Shown: in pieces, positions 1-6,109 of the stretch
Layout: each line of letters begins with the position of its first letter
How positions within the stretch are numbered: position 1 is the first letter of the stretch
Made by a program: the position numbers and the translations under genes
The notes under the pieces: generated by a model
The model's input: the letters and a program-made list of their open reading frames with translations, nothing else
The model's database searches: none
What the model was told of the DNA's origin: nothing
Assembly: GCA_945860255.1 (NCBI GenBank)
Contig: CAMAQI010000088.1
Span: forward strand, 1-9,109
Direction of reading: 5' to 3'
DNA from: Methylacidiphilum caldifontis
GTDB taxonomy: Bacteria > Verrucomicrobiota > Verrucomicrobiia > Methylacidiphilales > CAMAQI01
DNA length: 9,109 nt

Positions 1-407
1 ATTCTCTCGTCGGAGTCACTCGGGCCACTCTCCCCTTCATGACCGAAGGCGGAAGTGTCGTCACCATGAGTTATTATGGAGCAGAAAAAGTCGTCCCTCA
101 TTATAACGTCATGGGAGTCGCAAAGGCCGCACTGGAAGCGAGCGTTCGCTACCTTGCCGCCGATCTCGGACCTCAAAAAATTCGCGTCAATGCGATCAGC
201 GCTGGACCAATGAACACCTTAGCCGCTCGCGGAATCTCCGGCTTTGGCGATATGCTTAAACATGCCGCAGAACACGCCCCGTTAAAGCGGAACGTGGAAA
301 TGAACGAACTCGGAGCGACAGGCGTTTTTCTCGCGGCTGATGGCTCTGCGGCGATCACAGGACAGACTCTTTATGTCGACTGCGGTTATAGTATTATGGG
401 AATGTAA
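1..407 (+). CDS. fabI: Enoyl-[acyl-carrier-protein] reductase (NADH), FabI, C-terminal half
   Basis: The 5' end is cut by the window; the first complete codon is at position 3, leaving 134 residues of a protein usually near 260. The fragment is the catalytic and C-terminal half of a FabI-type short-chain dehydrogenase/reductase, which reduces trans-2-enoyl-ACP with NAD(P)H in the last step of each fatty-acid elongation cycle in the cytosol. Visible landmarks, in fragment numbering: SYYGAEK with Tyr24 (E. coli Tyr146), then YNVMGVAK with Tyr34 and Lys41 in the FabI-specific Y-x6-K spacing (E. coli Tyr156/Lys163). These are followed by RVNAISAGP (61-69), TLAA and the C-terminal YVDCGYSIMGM. The usual glycine pair in YVDGGY is Cys-Gly here, a minor change. 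The Y-x6-K spacing separates FabI from FabL and from ordinary SDRs such as FabG (Y-x3-K). The stop is TAA. The next gene starts 29 bp downstream on the same strand and may be cotranscribed. Confidence 0.96.
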   Translation, partial: SLVGVTRATLPFMTEGGSVVTMSYYGAEKVVPHYNVMGVAKAALEASVRYLAADLGPQKIRVNAISAGPMNTLAARGISGFGDMLKHAAEHAPLKRNVEMNELGATGVFLAADGSAAITGQTLYVDCGYSIMGM

Positions 408-436
408 GAAAAACTGGTTTTCTGAAATTCATCACG

Positions 437-1261
437 ATGGATCTCCACGAGTTTTTAATCTGTCTTGCGATCCTCTTTGCAGGGATGGGACTTTTTAAAC
501 AGCCCTCCGTTAAAGCACGGAAGTTTTCTCTCATTCTCTTTTGGTTGGGAAGCGGTATCGGGATTTATTTTTTGACGGGAAAAATCGGATGGTCAATTTT
601 TGTTCTGCTCGGATGGATCTTGATTCCCTTCGCAGAGATCTTGATTCTCCTCCGGAAACTTCGCGTCCCCCATGATCGTCAGCTCCGAGATGCCCACCCC
701 CCGACGGAGGAGTTTCCCTCTCTCCGAGAGATCACTCGTGAATATGAGGAGCTTGGATTTCAAAAAGTAGATGATTGTGACCTCACCCCCCACTTCCATG
801 AAACCTACTATCGCCTTTTTCATCACCCCCAATTCCATGCCTATGGAGCGATCGGATTCATTTCCCAAGGGGAAATGGGCTTTTCCTTCCATTGCTTTTT
901 CTCCGAAGAGCCGAGTGGAAAAATCTGGCTCACTTGGGATTATCCACTGACCTACGGGTTAAAAATCCCTCCCCTAATTGCAATCTATCGAACCTCTGAA
1001 ATAGAATCGATTGAAGAACTGTGGCAAGATCATCAATCTTTCCTGAAAATCAACGAAGTTGATGAATCCTCTCTTTTAAAAACAAGCTCTGTCTCGGAAA
1101 TTAGAGAGCGCCTTTCGCGCCTCTTCAAGGTCCAACTCGATTTCAATGTTCAAGAGGGTATTCTTTTTCCTGAAATCTCACAAGATCCTCATCAGCTGCG
1201 TTACTCTTGGCGTGGCATTTGGTTTGTCACCCGACAGATGATCCGCGACCTCGTTCGCTAA
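437..1261 (+). CDS. Uncharacterised membrane protein with three N-terminal helices and a soluble domain
   Basis: I do not recognise a family for this 274-residue protein. Three hydrophobic segments are clear at about residues 5-20, 29-46 and 51-73. They are followed by a basic stretch (LLRKLRVPHDRQLRD) and a soluble domain of about 200 residues that is probably cytoplasmic by the positive-inside rule. The soluble part begins with a helical segment (SLREITREYEELGFQKVDD) and is rich in His and aromatic residues at about 119-135 (HFHETYYRLFHHPQFH). A beta-rich stretch follows (YGAIGFISQGEMGFSFHCF, then IWLTWDYPLTYG), and the C-terminus is charged and helical. The His cluster could bind metal, but no catalytic motif is recognisable. 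The ATG start lies 29 bp after fabI and has no good Shine-Dalgarno sequence; it is chosen because a later start would remove the first helix. The gene ends 26 bp from the convergent hpnG. The coding call is strong because the frame is open throughout and the membrane topology is coherent. Confidence 0.85.
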   Translation: MDLHEFLICLAILFAGMGLFKQPSVKARKFSLILFWLGSGIGIYFLTGKIGWSIFVLLGWILIPFAEILILLRKLRVPHDRQLRDAHPPTEEFPSLREITREYEELGFQKVDDCDLTPHFHETYYRLFHHPQFHAYGAIGFISQGEMGFSFHCFFSEEPSGKIWLTWDYPLTYGLKIPPLIAIYRTSEIESIEELWQDHQSFLKINEVDESSLLKTSSVSEIRERLSRLFKVQLDFNVQEGILFPEISQDPHQLRYSWRGIWFVTRQMIRDLVR

Positions 1262-1279
1262 TCTTAAATCCTGTGTTGA

Positions 1280-1321
1280 GATCGAGTTTAAAAACCTCTT
1301 CGTTTCATCTCTAACTCGATC
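1280..1321. repeat. 9-bp perfect inverted repeat at the convergent 3' ends
   Basis: GATCGAGTT (1280-1288) is mirrored by AACTCGATC (1313-1321) across a 24-nt spacer. Allowing a 2-nt bulge, the arms extend to 11 bp (TTGA-GA-TCGAGTT against AACTCGATCAA). The repeat spans the hpnG stop codon between two convergent genes. Read on +, a T7 run lies at 1337-1343, about 15 nt beyond the stem, which is too far for a classical intrinsic terminator. It may help end transcription of the upstream membrane-protein gene. Part of it encodes the HpnG C-terminus, so chance is possible. Confidence 0.35.
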
Positions 1322-1986
1322 AATCGTTTCGTGAGATTTTTTTGAACCCCACTCAATCCAATCACAAAACGAAAAAAAGAGAGGAAATCCTCCGGATGAA
1401 TCGCAAGATGGATCAATAAACGAATCGGCGTCGGCTTATTTGCCTCCGCATCAAAACTGGCATTCAATGCCCCCGAGGGGAGGGACTCGCTCCAAGGATC
1501 CGATATTCCTCGTAAGGTCGCATGCTCAATTTCTTTCTGAACAAAAATCAGATGCGCAATCTCTGATTCCATATCGACGACCTGGGCCTGATGACCTTTC
1601 GAAAGGGCCAGCTTTTGCGTTGAACTCGTCACGACGTGATCCACCGTGACCCCCTTCACTCGTTTCTCTACAGGAGACCAAGAGAGATTTTCCGTCGAAA
1701 AATTATCGACCCAAACCACATCCCCCTTTTTAAGAGAGGGATCTAATCCTCCCCCAAATCCTGAGACCCAGATAAAATCAAAGGAATGCTCTTGAAGAAG
1801 AACTGGAAGACGGCGCCGAACAGAATCAGCCCCAATCCCTAAAAGTGCGACGAGGACCTCTCTTCCCTGCAAGTAACCTCTCCATGTCGTACTCCCATTG
1901 GAATGAACCTTCTGAACCCGTTCCAGTTGAGCAATCAGACCGGATGCCTCCTGTTTCACAGGAAATAAAAATGCGGTGAAACTCAT
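1288..1986 (-). CDS. hpnG: Hopanoid-associated phosphorylase/nucleosidase HpnG
   Basis: A 232-residue member of the purine-nucleoside phosphorylase / MTA-SAH nucleosidase superfamily, of the hopanoid-associated (HpnG) type. Characterised HpnG releases adenine from adenosylhopane, giving a ribosyl- or phosphoribosyl-hopane on the way to bacteriohopanetetrol and other C35 hopanoids. Visible features: an N-terminal beta strand (SFTAFLFPVKQEA), a strand-turn LLGIGADSVRR (48-58), the superfamily glycine-rich motif VSGFGGGLDPSLKKGDVV (74-91), the substrate-binding VVDMES (136-141), and RGISD (159-163), whose Asp matches the catalytic acid position of nucleosidases. The C-terminus is hydrophobic then basic. 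The start is placed at the ATG overlapping the shc stop (ATGA, 1983-1986), a classic translational-coupling overlap. The same frame continues upstream to another ATG at 2037, but that would overlap shc by 55 bp and adds an atypical leader. The shc neighbour is what favours HpnG over a generic MTA/SAH nucleosidase. hpnH, which makes its substrate, is not adjacent. Confidence 0.88.
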   Translation of the reverse strand: MSFTAFLFPVKQEASGLIAQLERVQKVHSNGSTTWRGYLQGREVLVALLGIGADSVRRRLPVLLQEHSFDFIWVSGFGGGLDPSLKKGDVVWVDNFSTENLSWSPVEKRVKGVTVDHVVTSSTQKLALSKGHQAQVVDMESEIAHLIFVQKEIEHATLRGISDPWSESLPSGALNASFDAEANKPTPIRLLIHLAIHPEDFLSFFRFVIGLSGVQKNLTKRLIELEMKRRGF

Positions 1987-3968
1987 TCTTGCTTTGCTAA
2001 CGCCTTTCGGTATTCCGCCAGCGCCAAAAGAGGCCAATTTAAACGATACATGTCATATTTGAGATAAAAGACACAAGGAAATCCAGTCCCCGTAATATAA
2101 TCCTCGCTCCACGATCCATCTGGATTTTGAAGCTTACAAATATAATCAATCCCTCGCTTAATGCTGATTCGGTCCAAATCTCCACAGGCAATCAATCCCA
2201 TCATCGCCCATCCCGTTTGAGACGCAGTACTCGGCCCTTGTCCCTTGAGCTCAGGATGATCATAAGAGGCGCACGACTCTCCCCAACCGCCATCATCATT
2301 TTGACAAGACTCTAACCAATCTCGTCCCCGTAGAATCCAATCCTGATTCATATCCTCGCCGATCGCCTGAAGTCCTCGGAGCGATTGCCAGGTTCCATAG
2401 ATATAATTCACTCCCCATCGCCCATACCAAGAACCATCCGATTCCTGGGTTTCTTTTAAGTAGGCGATGCAATGCTGAATAAACGACTCACGACGAGATA
2501 TCCCGACCTTTCCAAAAAGCTCCAACGCGCGAGCACTAATATCACTACAAGGAGGATCTAAAATAGCGTTATGATCTGCAAACGGAACATGCTCCAACCA
2601 TTTACGATAGACATCTTTATCAAAAGCAGCCCATCCTCCATTTTCACATTGAAAGCTTTTGACCCATCCTAAAGCTCTCTCTATAGCCTCTGACTTAACC
2701 GCTTCATCCTGAGTTCGAGCCAATCTCAAAAAGAGAAGAACTTTCAAGGTATCATCCACATCAGGATAATAGACATTATTAAACTCAAAGGCCCAACCCG
2801 AGGCTACTGGATGAGGATTCTGAACAACCCAATCGCCTCGAAGGTTTTTCACCTCCTTCGTCAAAAGCCACTCAGCCGCTTTTTGAATTTGCGGATGGTC
2901 CGCTGCCAAGCCGGATTCAACAAGAGAGACTCCCGTGATCGCCGTATCCCAGACTGGAGAAAAACAGGGCTGAACACGAAAATCATCGTTGTCCACATCA
3001 TCCACTTCCAAATCCTGAAACTCTTTTAACGCTTTTTTAAACAATGGATGATCATCGGAATAACCCATCGCTTTCATGGCAACTAACGAGTACATGATTG
3101 CAGGGAAAATAGCGGCAAGCCCATCGCTCCCTTCACTTATTCGAGTCACCATCCACTCTTCACATTTTTTCATCGCCCGCTCACGAAACGGTCGCCACGG
3201 CAATTTATTCACAAAAGTCAGAAAACCGTTCCAAGCCAGAAAGAAATTCCGCCAACTGAAAAATCGATTGTCCCACGAAAGCTTAAGCTGCTTATGCTCT
3301 AACCCGTACGGAAATAATTCGTGAAGCTGCTTTTCTTCCGGTAAAAAACGGGTCGGACGATGATGATTCACGATCGCCAAAGGAATCAACATTCCACGAC
3401 TCCATGAGGACATATGATAGATGTTAAAGTAGAGCCAATTCGGAAGCAAAATCACCTCAGGAGGAATGGCGGGCAAATAATCCCATTCATATTGCCCGAG
3501 AAGGGCTAATGTCAATTTCATGTAGGTATTACATTTCGGAATTCCGCCCAAACGTAAGATCGTCGCATGGGCCTTCCTCATCATCGGTTGATCCGGAGAA
3601 ATCCCCGCAAGCTTCAAGGCCCAGTAGGCTTTGACTGTTGCATTCAATTCATTGGGGCCACCGACATAAATACTCCATCCCCCACCTGGCAGCTGTTGAC
3701 TCACTATATGCTTTGCACATTTCGCCTGCTTCACCTCATCGACTTTCCCGAGCCAATGCATTAAAATAATCGCATCAGAGGTTAAAGTCACATCCACAAT
3801 GAGTTCTCCAATCCAATACCCCGCTGGATTCTGCAAACTCAATAAATAGCGTTGAGCTTTCTCGATGACCTCTTTTGCAGACTGATCCAAGCTTTGATGG
3901 GATTGAACGGTCCCCAAAAATGGGGCCGTTATTCTTTCAGAGGAACGATCAGAGGGATTCAAACGCAT
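1983..3968 (-). CDS. shc: Squalene-hopene cyclase
   Basis: A 661-residue class II triterpene cyclase, slightly longer than the roughly 630-residue family reference because of an N-terminal extension of about 30 residues. It is a monotopic membrane enzyme that protonates squalene and cyclises it to hop-22(29)-ene and hopanol. The catalytic DxDD motif is DVDD at 403-406, with Asp405 as the expected proton donor, inside the typical context EFNNVYYPDVDDT. QW repeats that brace the alpha-barrels are visible near 44-54 (LQNPAGYW), 91-99 (QQLPGGGWS), 440-447 (QCENGGWA), 508-519, 556-564 (QNDDGGWGE) and 614-621 (QNPDGSWS). Other hallmarks are QPCFSPVWDTA (333-343), NYIYGTW (521-527), GPSTASQTGWAMMGL (578-592) and the C-terminal GTGFPCVFYLKYDMYR (627-642). 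The ATG start has AGAGG directly against it, an unusually tight spacing, and lies below a structured AT-rich leader. The stop overlaps the hpnG start by 4 bp, so the two form one operon. No active-site residue appears to be missing. Confidence 0.97.
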   Translation of the reverse strand: MRLNPSDRSSERITAPFLGTVQSHQSLDQSAKEVIEKAQRYLLSLQNPAGYWIGELIVDVTLTSDAIILMHWLGKVDEVKQAKCAKHIVSQQLPGGGWSIYVGGPNELNATVKAYWALKLAGISPDQPMMRKAHATILRLGGIPKCNTYMKLTLALLGQYEWDYLPAIPPEVILLPNWLYFNIYHMSSWSRGMLIPLAIVNHHRPTRFLPEEKQLHELFPYGLEHKQLKLSWDNRFFSWRNFFLAWNGFLTFVNKLPWRPFRERAMKKCEEWMVTRISEGSDGLAAIFPAIMYSLVAMKAMGYSDDHPLFKKALKEFQDLEVDDVDNDDFRVQPCFSPVWDTAITGVSLVESGLAADHPQIQKAAEWLLTKEVKNLRGDWVVQNPHPVASGWAFEFNNVYYPDVDDTLKVLLFLRLARTQDEAVKSEAIERALGWVKSFQCENGGWAAFDKDVYRKWLEHVPFADHNAILDPPCSDISARALELFGKVGISRRESFIQHCIAYLKETQESDGSWYGRWGVNYIYGTWQSLRGLQAIGEDMNQDWILRGRDWLESCQNDDGGWGESCASYDHPELKGQGPSTASQTGWAMMGLIACGDLDRISIKRGIDYICKLQNPDGSWSEDYITGTGFPCVFYLKYDMYRLNWPLLALAEYRKALAKQE

Positions 3969-3975
3969 CCTCTAT

Positions 3976-4014
3976 TTTTAAAAATCTTAAGCTCAATGCG
4001 CAAGATTTTTAAAA
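3976..4014. repeat. 13-bp perfect inverted repeat upstream of shc
   Basis: TTTTAAAAATCTT (3976-3988) is an exact inverted match to AAGATTTTTAAAA (4002-4014), with a 13-nt spacer. It ends 8 bp above the shc ATG and overlaps the proposed -10 box. As DNA it could be the operator of a dimeric regulator. As RNA, if transcription starts near 4006, most of it would form an AU-rich hairpin covering the tight ribosome-binding site. Each arm is itself built from T and A runs. Confidence 0.6.
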
Positions 4015-4041
4015 TATATCTATTTCCCCCTCCCCCTTTAA
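4013..4041 (-). promoter_or_regulatory. Candidate sigma70-type promoter for shc-hpnG
   Basis: On the minus strand, TTAAAG (4041-4036) is followed after exactly 17 nt by TATATT (4018-4013). The -10 matches the consensus at 5 of 6 bases; the -35 is weak at 3 of 6. The spacer is a purine tract with two G5 runs. Predicted start of transcription is near 4006, giving a leader of about 38 nt to the shc ATG. This is a visual prediction only. Confidence 0.35.
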
Positions 4042-4056
4042 TCATTTTAGAACTCC

Positions 4057-4090
4057 CTTAAAAATAGGCGAATATTTTACTTAAAAATAG
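4057..4090 (+). repeat. Direct 11-bp repeat CTTAAAAATAG, two copies
   Basis: CTTAAAAATAG occurs at 4057-4067 and 4080-4090, 23 bp start to start, in the divergent region between shc and the coiled-coil gene. A 10-bp inverted copy (TTAAAAATAG on the minus strand) lies at 3972-3981 beside the shc start. The core octamer TTAAAAAT is present five times in about 120 bp: on + at 3978, 4058 and 4081, and on - at 3974-3981 and 4005-4012. The 23-bp spacing is close to two helical turns, which fits binding on one face of the DNA. The local AT-richness weakens the case. Confidence 0.45.
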
Positions 4091-4147
4091 TTAAAATCTC
4101 TTATTCAGTTGACAGCTCCTTTCTCGCTCTTCAATTTAGCCCCTTTT

Positions 4148-4738
4148 ATGGCAATCAATCCTCAACCCTCACTCAAGATCCCACTGATTTTAGTGCTGCT
4201 TGGATTGATCGGATACATCGGAACAAATTACTATACTCAACAGCAAGAGTTTACCTCGGTTCGTTCCGACCTTGAAAACACTCGTAAAAATATCTCCGAA
4301 AATGTAACCCTCCTCCAACAACAATCGGAACAACGAAACACGATTCTCCAAAAGCTCTCTCAAGATCAGCAGATCCTTCAAAAGAAACTCTCTGAAATGG
4401 ATCTCATTTATCAAACAGAAAAAAAGGAGAAAGACCAACTCATCTTCTCGCAACAAGAAGCGATCAATCTCCTCAAAGAACAACAAGATAATCTAACAAA
4501 AACACTCGCTCTAAATGCAACTGAAATAAAAGAAATCAAAGAGGTTCAAGTTCAAATGATTCCGACCACTTTAGAGACTCGAAAAATCCAACAACAAATT
4601 GATACTCTCAAGCCTATGGTCGAATCGATTTCCCTCCGTCTTTCAAATCTCCAAGAACAAGTCTCCATTCGAAGCTCGATGCAAAATCAAAGTGATCCCA
4701 CAAAAAACCCGAATCCCCTTCGCAATGGATTTCCCTAA
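4148..4738 (+). CDS. Membrane-anchored coiled-coil protein, function unknown
   Basis: A 196-residue protein, when started at ATG 4148. The same frame also opens at TTG 4109, which would add 13 residues (TAPFSLFNLAPF after the start). Neither start has a clear Shine-Dalgarno sequence; ATG 4148 places the hydrophobic segment nearer the N-terminus, as expected for a signal anchor. A single membrane helix spans about residues 11-29 (IPLILVLLGLIGYIGTNYY). From about 32 to 178 the protein is Gln-, Glu-, Lys- and Leu-rich with heptad-like spacing of hydrophobic residues, indicating a long coiled coil. The tail (DPTKNPNPLRNGFP) looks disordered. It is probably anchored in the inner membrane with the coil outside in the periplasm, since the segment before the helix is short. 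No family is recognisable, and spacer, scaffold or periplasmic adaptor roles are all possible. It is divergent from shc, sharing its control region, and convergent with aroC, with 11 bp between the stops. Confidence 0.75.
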   Translation: MAINPQPSLKIPLILVLLGLIGYIGTNYYTQQQEFTSVRSDLENTRKNISENVTLLQQQSEQRNTILQKLSQDQQILQKKLSEMDLIYQTEKKEKDQLIFSQQEAINLLKEQQDNLTKTLALNATEIKEIKEVQVQMIPTTLETRKIQQQIDTLKPMVESISLRLSNLQEQVSIRSSMQNQSDPTKNPNPLRNGFP

Positions 4739-4752
4739 GAGCCCCCCTCTTA
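4736..4752. repeat. Palindrome carrying both convergent stop codons
   Basis: TAAGAG (4736-4741), CCCCC (4742-4746) and CTCTTA (4747-4752) form a perfect 6-bp-arm palindrome with a 5-nt C loop. The outer triplets are the TAA stop of the coiled-coil gene and, on the other strand, the TAA stop of aroC. No T-tract follows on either side, so this is not a typical intrinsic terminator. Confidence 0.5.
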
Positions 4753-5838
4753 CTTCCAATCAATCGCCCGCTGGCGAAGAAAATGATCCACCAAAACCAA
4801 TCGAGCCATCGCTTCGACCATCGGCACGGCACGCGGAAGAACGCAAGCATCATGTCGACCTCTCGCTTTAATCTCGGCAGATTCCCCACTCTTTGAAACG
4901 GTTTCCTGTCCTTGGGCAATCGTCGCCGTCGGCTTAAACGCAATCCGCATCAGCAAGTTCTCCCCATTGGAAATCCCCCCTTGGACCCCTCCACTGTGAT
5001 TGGTACGAGTCCGTATTTTTCCGCTCGCCGATTGATAAAAAGGGTCATTATGCTCCGAACCTCGCATCTTCACGCTTCCAAATCCAGAGCCAATCTCAAA
5101 ACCTTTCGTCGCTGGAAGACTCATCATCGCTTTCGCTAAATCGGCCTCCAGACGATCAAAAACAGGCTCTCCCCATCCCGCAGGCACTCCTCGAACGACG
5201 CATCCGACGATCCCCCCAACGGAGTCTCCCTCACTACGCACGGTTTCAATCAGTTTAATTAACTCATCGGCCTCAGAGGCTTTCGGCCAACGAACGATAT
5301 TACTCTCGACCTCCGAAAACTGAACAACGTTCGGATCAACCTCCGATCGACGGTTATAAATTTGATCACAGTAGGCAATCACCTCAAGCTCCGGATAAAA
5401 ATGAGCCAAAACCTGCTTCGCCACAGCCCCCGCGGCCACTCGCCCAATCGTCTCACGAGCGGAAGAGCGACCTCCCCCTTGAACGCTCCGAATTCCATAT
5501 TTCGCATCGTAAGTATAATCGGCATGAGAGGGCCGATACAATGCCTGCATCTCCTGATAATCGCTCGAACGCGCATCGTGATTACGAACCAATATCTCAA
5601 TCGGTGCCCCTGTGGTCATCCCCTCGTGCATGCCTGAAAGAATCTCCGCCTGATCGGCCTCTTTCCGTTGCGTGACAATTTTACTTTGTCCAGGACGACG
5701 ACGATCGAGATCAAATTGAATCGCTTCGATCGAAATCGGAATTCGAGGTGGGCACCCATCAATTATCACCCCAATCCCTGCCCCATGGGATTCTCCAAAG
5801 GTCGTCACTCGAAAAAGATGTCCAAATGTGTTCGGCAT
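4750..5838 (-). CDS. aroC: Chorismate synthase
   Basis: A complete 362-residue chorismate synthase, within the usual bacterial length. It catalyses the last shikimate-pathway step in the cytosol: the anti-1,4-elimination of phosphate from 5-enolpyruvylshikimate-3-phosphate to chorismate, using reduced FMN. Family signatures are intact: FGESHG (14-19) with the catalytic-site His18, DRRRPGQS (45-52), RPSHADYTY (102-110) with the second key His105, and GGGRSSARET (121-130). Further along are NHSGGVQGGISNG (280-292), FKPTATI (301-307) and GRHDACVLPRAVPMVEAM (327-344). The ATG start gives the standard MPNTFGHLFRVTTFGESHG opening; only a weak AAGTAAG precedes it. The gene stands alone, convergent with the coiled-coil gene and divergent from the DUF3147-type gene, so it should have its own promoter in 5839-6109. 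I see nothing odd in the protein. Confidence 0.98.
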   Translation of the reverse strand: MPNTFGHLFRVTTFGESHGAGIGVIIDGCPPRIPISIEAIQFDLDRRRPGQSKIVTQRKEADQAEILSGMHEGMTTGAPIEILVRNHDARSSDYQEMQALYRPSHADYTYDAKYGIRSVQGGGRSSARETIGRVAAGAVAKQVLAHFYPELEVIAYCDQIYNRRSEVDPNVVQFSEVESNIVRWPKASEADELIKLIETVRSEGDSVGGIVGCVVRGVPAGWGEPVFDRLEADLAKAMMSLPATKGFEIGSGFGSVKMRGSEHNDPFYQSASGKIRTRTNHSGGVQGGISNGENLLMRIAFKPTATIAQGQETVSKSGESAEIKARGRHDACVLPRAVPMVEAMARLVLVDHFLRQRAIDWK

Positions 5839-6109
5839 AACTTACTTTTCGATAGCGGAACCCTCTTAAAACACAAGGGGATACTCCCACCTAACAAGGT
5901 CTGTTTGACCTCAGCAAACTTCAGAATTTTTTCATTCCAACCGACCCCTGAGCAAATAACCAATCTTCCCTAAAACATTGCGAAGTCAAAAACGGGGAAT
6001 ACGCTTATCATTAAATTACCTTATTTCGAAAAACCACCATTGGAATCCTTGCTTGATCGGTGAATGCATCGATTTTCGCACGGGAATCGTATTAAAAAAG
6101 AGAAAACTT
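5839..6109. promoter_or_regulatory. Divergent intergenic region between aroC and the DUF3147-type gene
   Basis: These 271 bp contain no convincing gene or RNA. They must hold the promoters for aroC (-) and for the small membrane-protein gene (+), but I find no strong -35/-10 pair for either. Two small overlapping inverted repeats are present: AGGTC-TGTTT-GACCT (5897-5911) and GTTTG-ACCTCAG-CAAAC (5903-5919). They share bases, so as RNA they could not form together. The frame of the downstream gene is open up to TTG 5978, but that extension (SQKRGIRLSLNYLISKNH and on) does not resemble the family and is treated as non-coding. Confidence 0.4.

Noticed and set aside
407..423. AGAAAA...TTTTCT hairpin just after fabI as a terminator
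   Set aside because: The stem is almost only A-T pairs and no T-tract follows the stem; the next gene begins 14 bp later.
593..892. 99-codon minus-strand frame inside the first membrane-protein gene
   Set aside because: No domain, no ribosome-binding site, and fully antisense to a longer coherent frame.
1987..2037. Upstream ATG extending HpnG by 17 residues
   Set aside because: It lies deep in shc, adds an atypical leader, and the ATGA overlap at 1983-1986 gives a standard coupled start at a typical family N-terminus.
4025..4037. C5-T-C5 tract as a G-quadruplex or i-motif
   Set aside because: Only two runs of five are present, so a stable four-tract quadruplex is not supported; it may simply be the spacer of the shc promoter.
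4109..4147. TTG start at 4109, and the same bases read as a perfect TTGACA -35 box
   Set aside because: As a start it has no ribosome-binding site and lengthens the segment before the anchor. As a -35 box it has no acceptable -10 at 16-18 nt, and would place the start of transcription almost on the ATG. Left open only as a remote alternative.
4190..4486. 98-codon minus-strand frame inside the coiled-coil gene
   Set aside because: Leu/Phe/Glu-rich complement of a Gln/Lys/Glu-rich coiled coil; no start signal or independent context.
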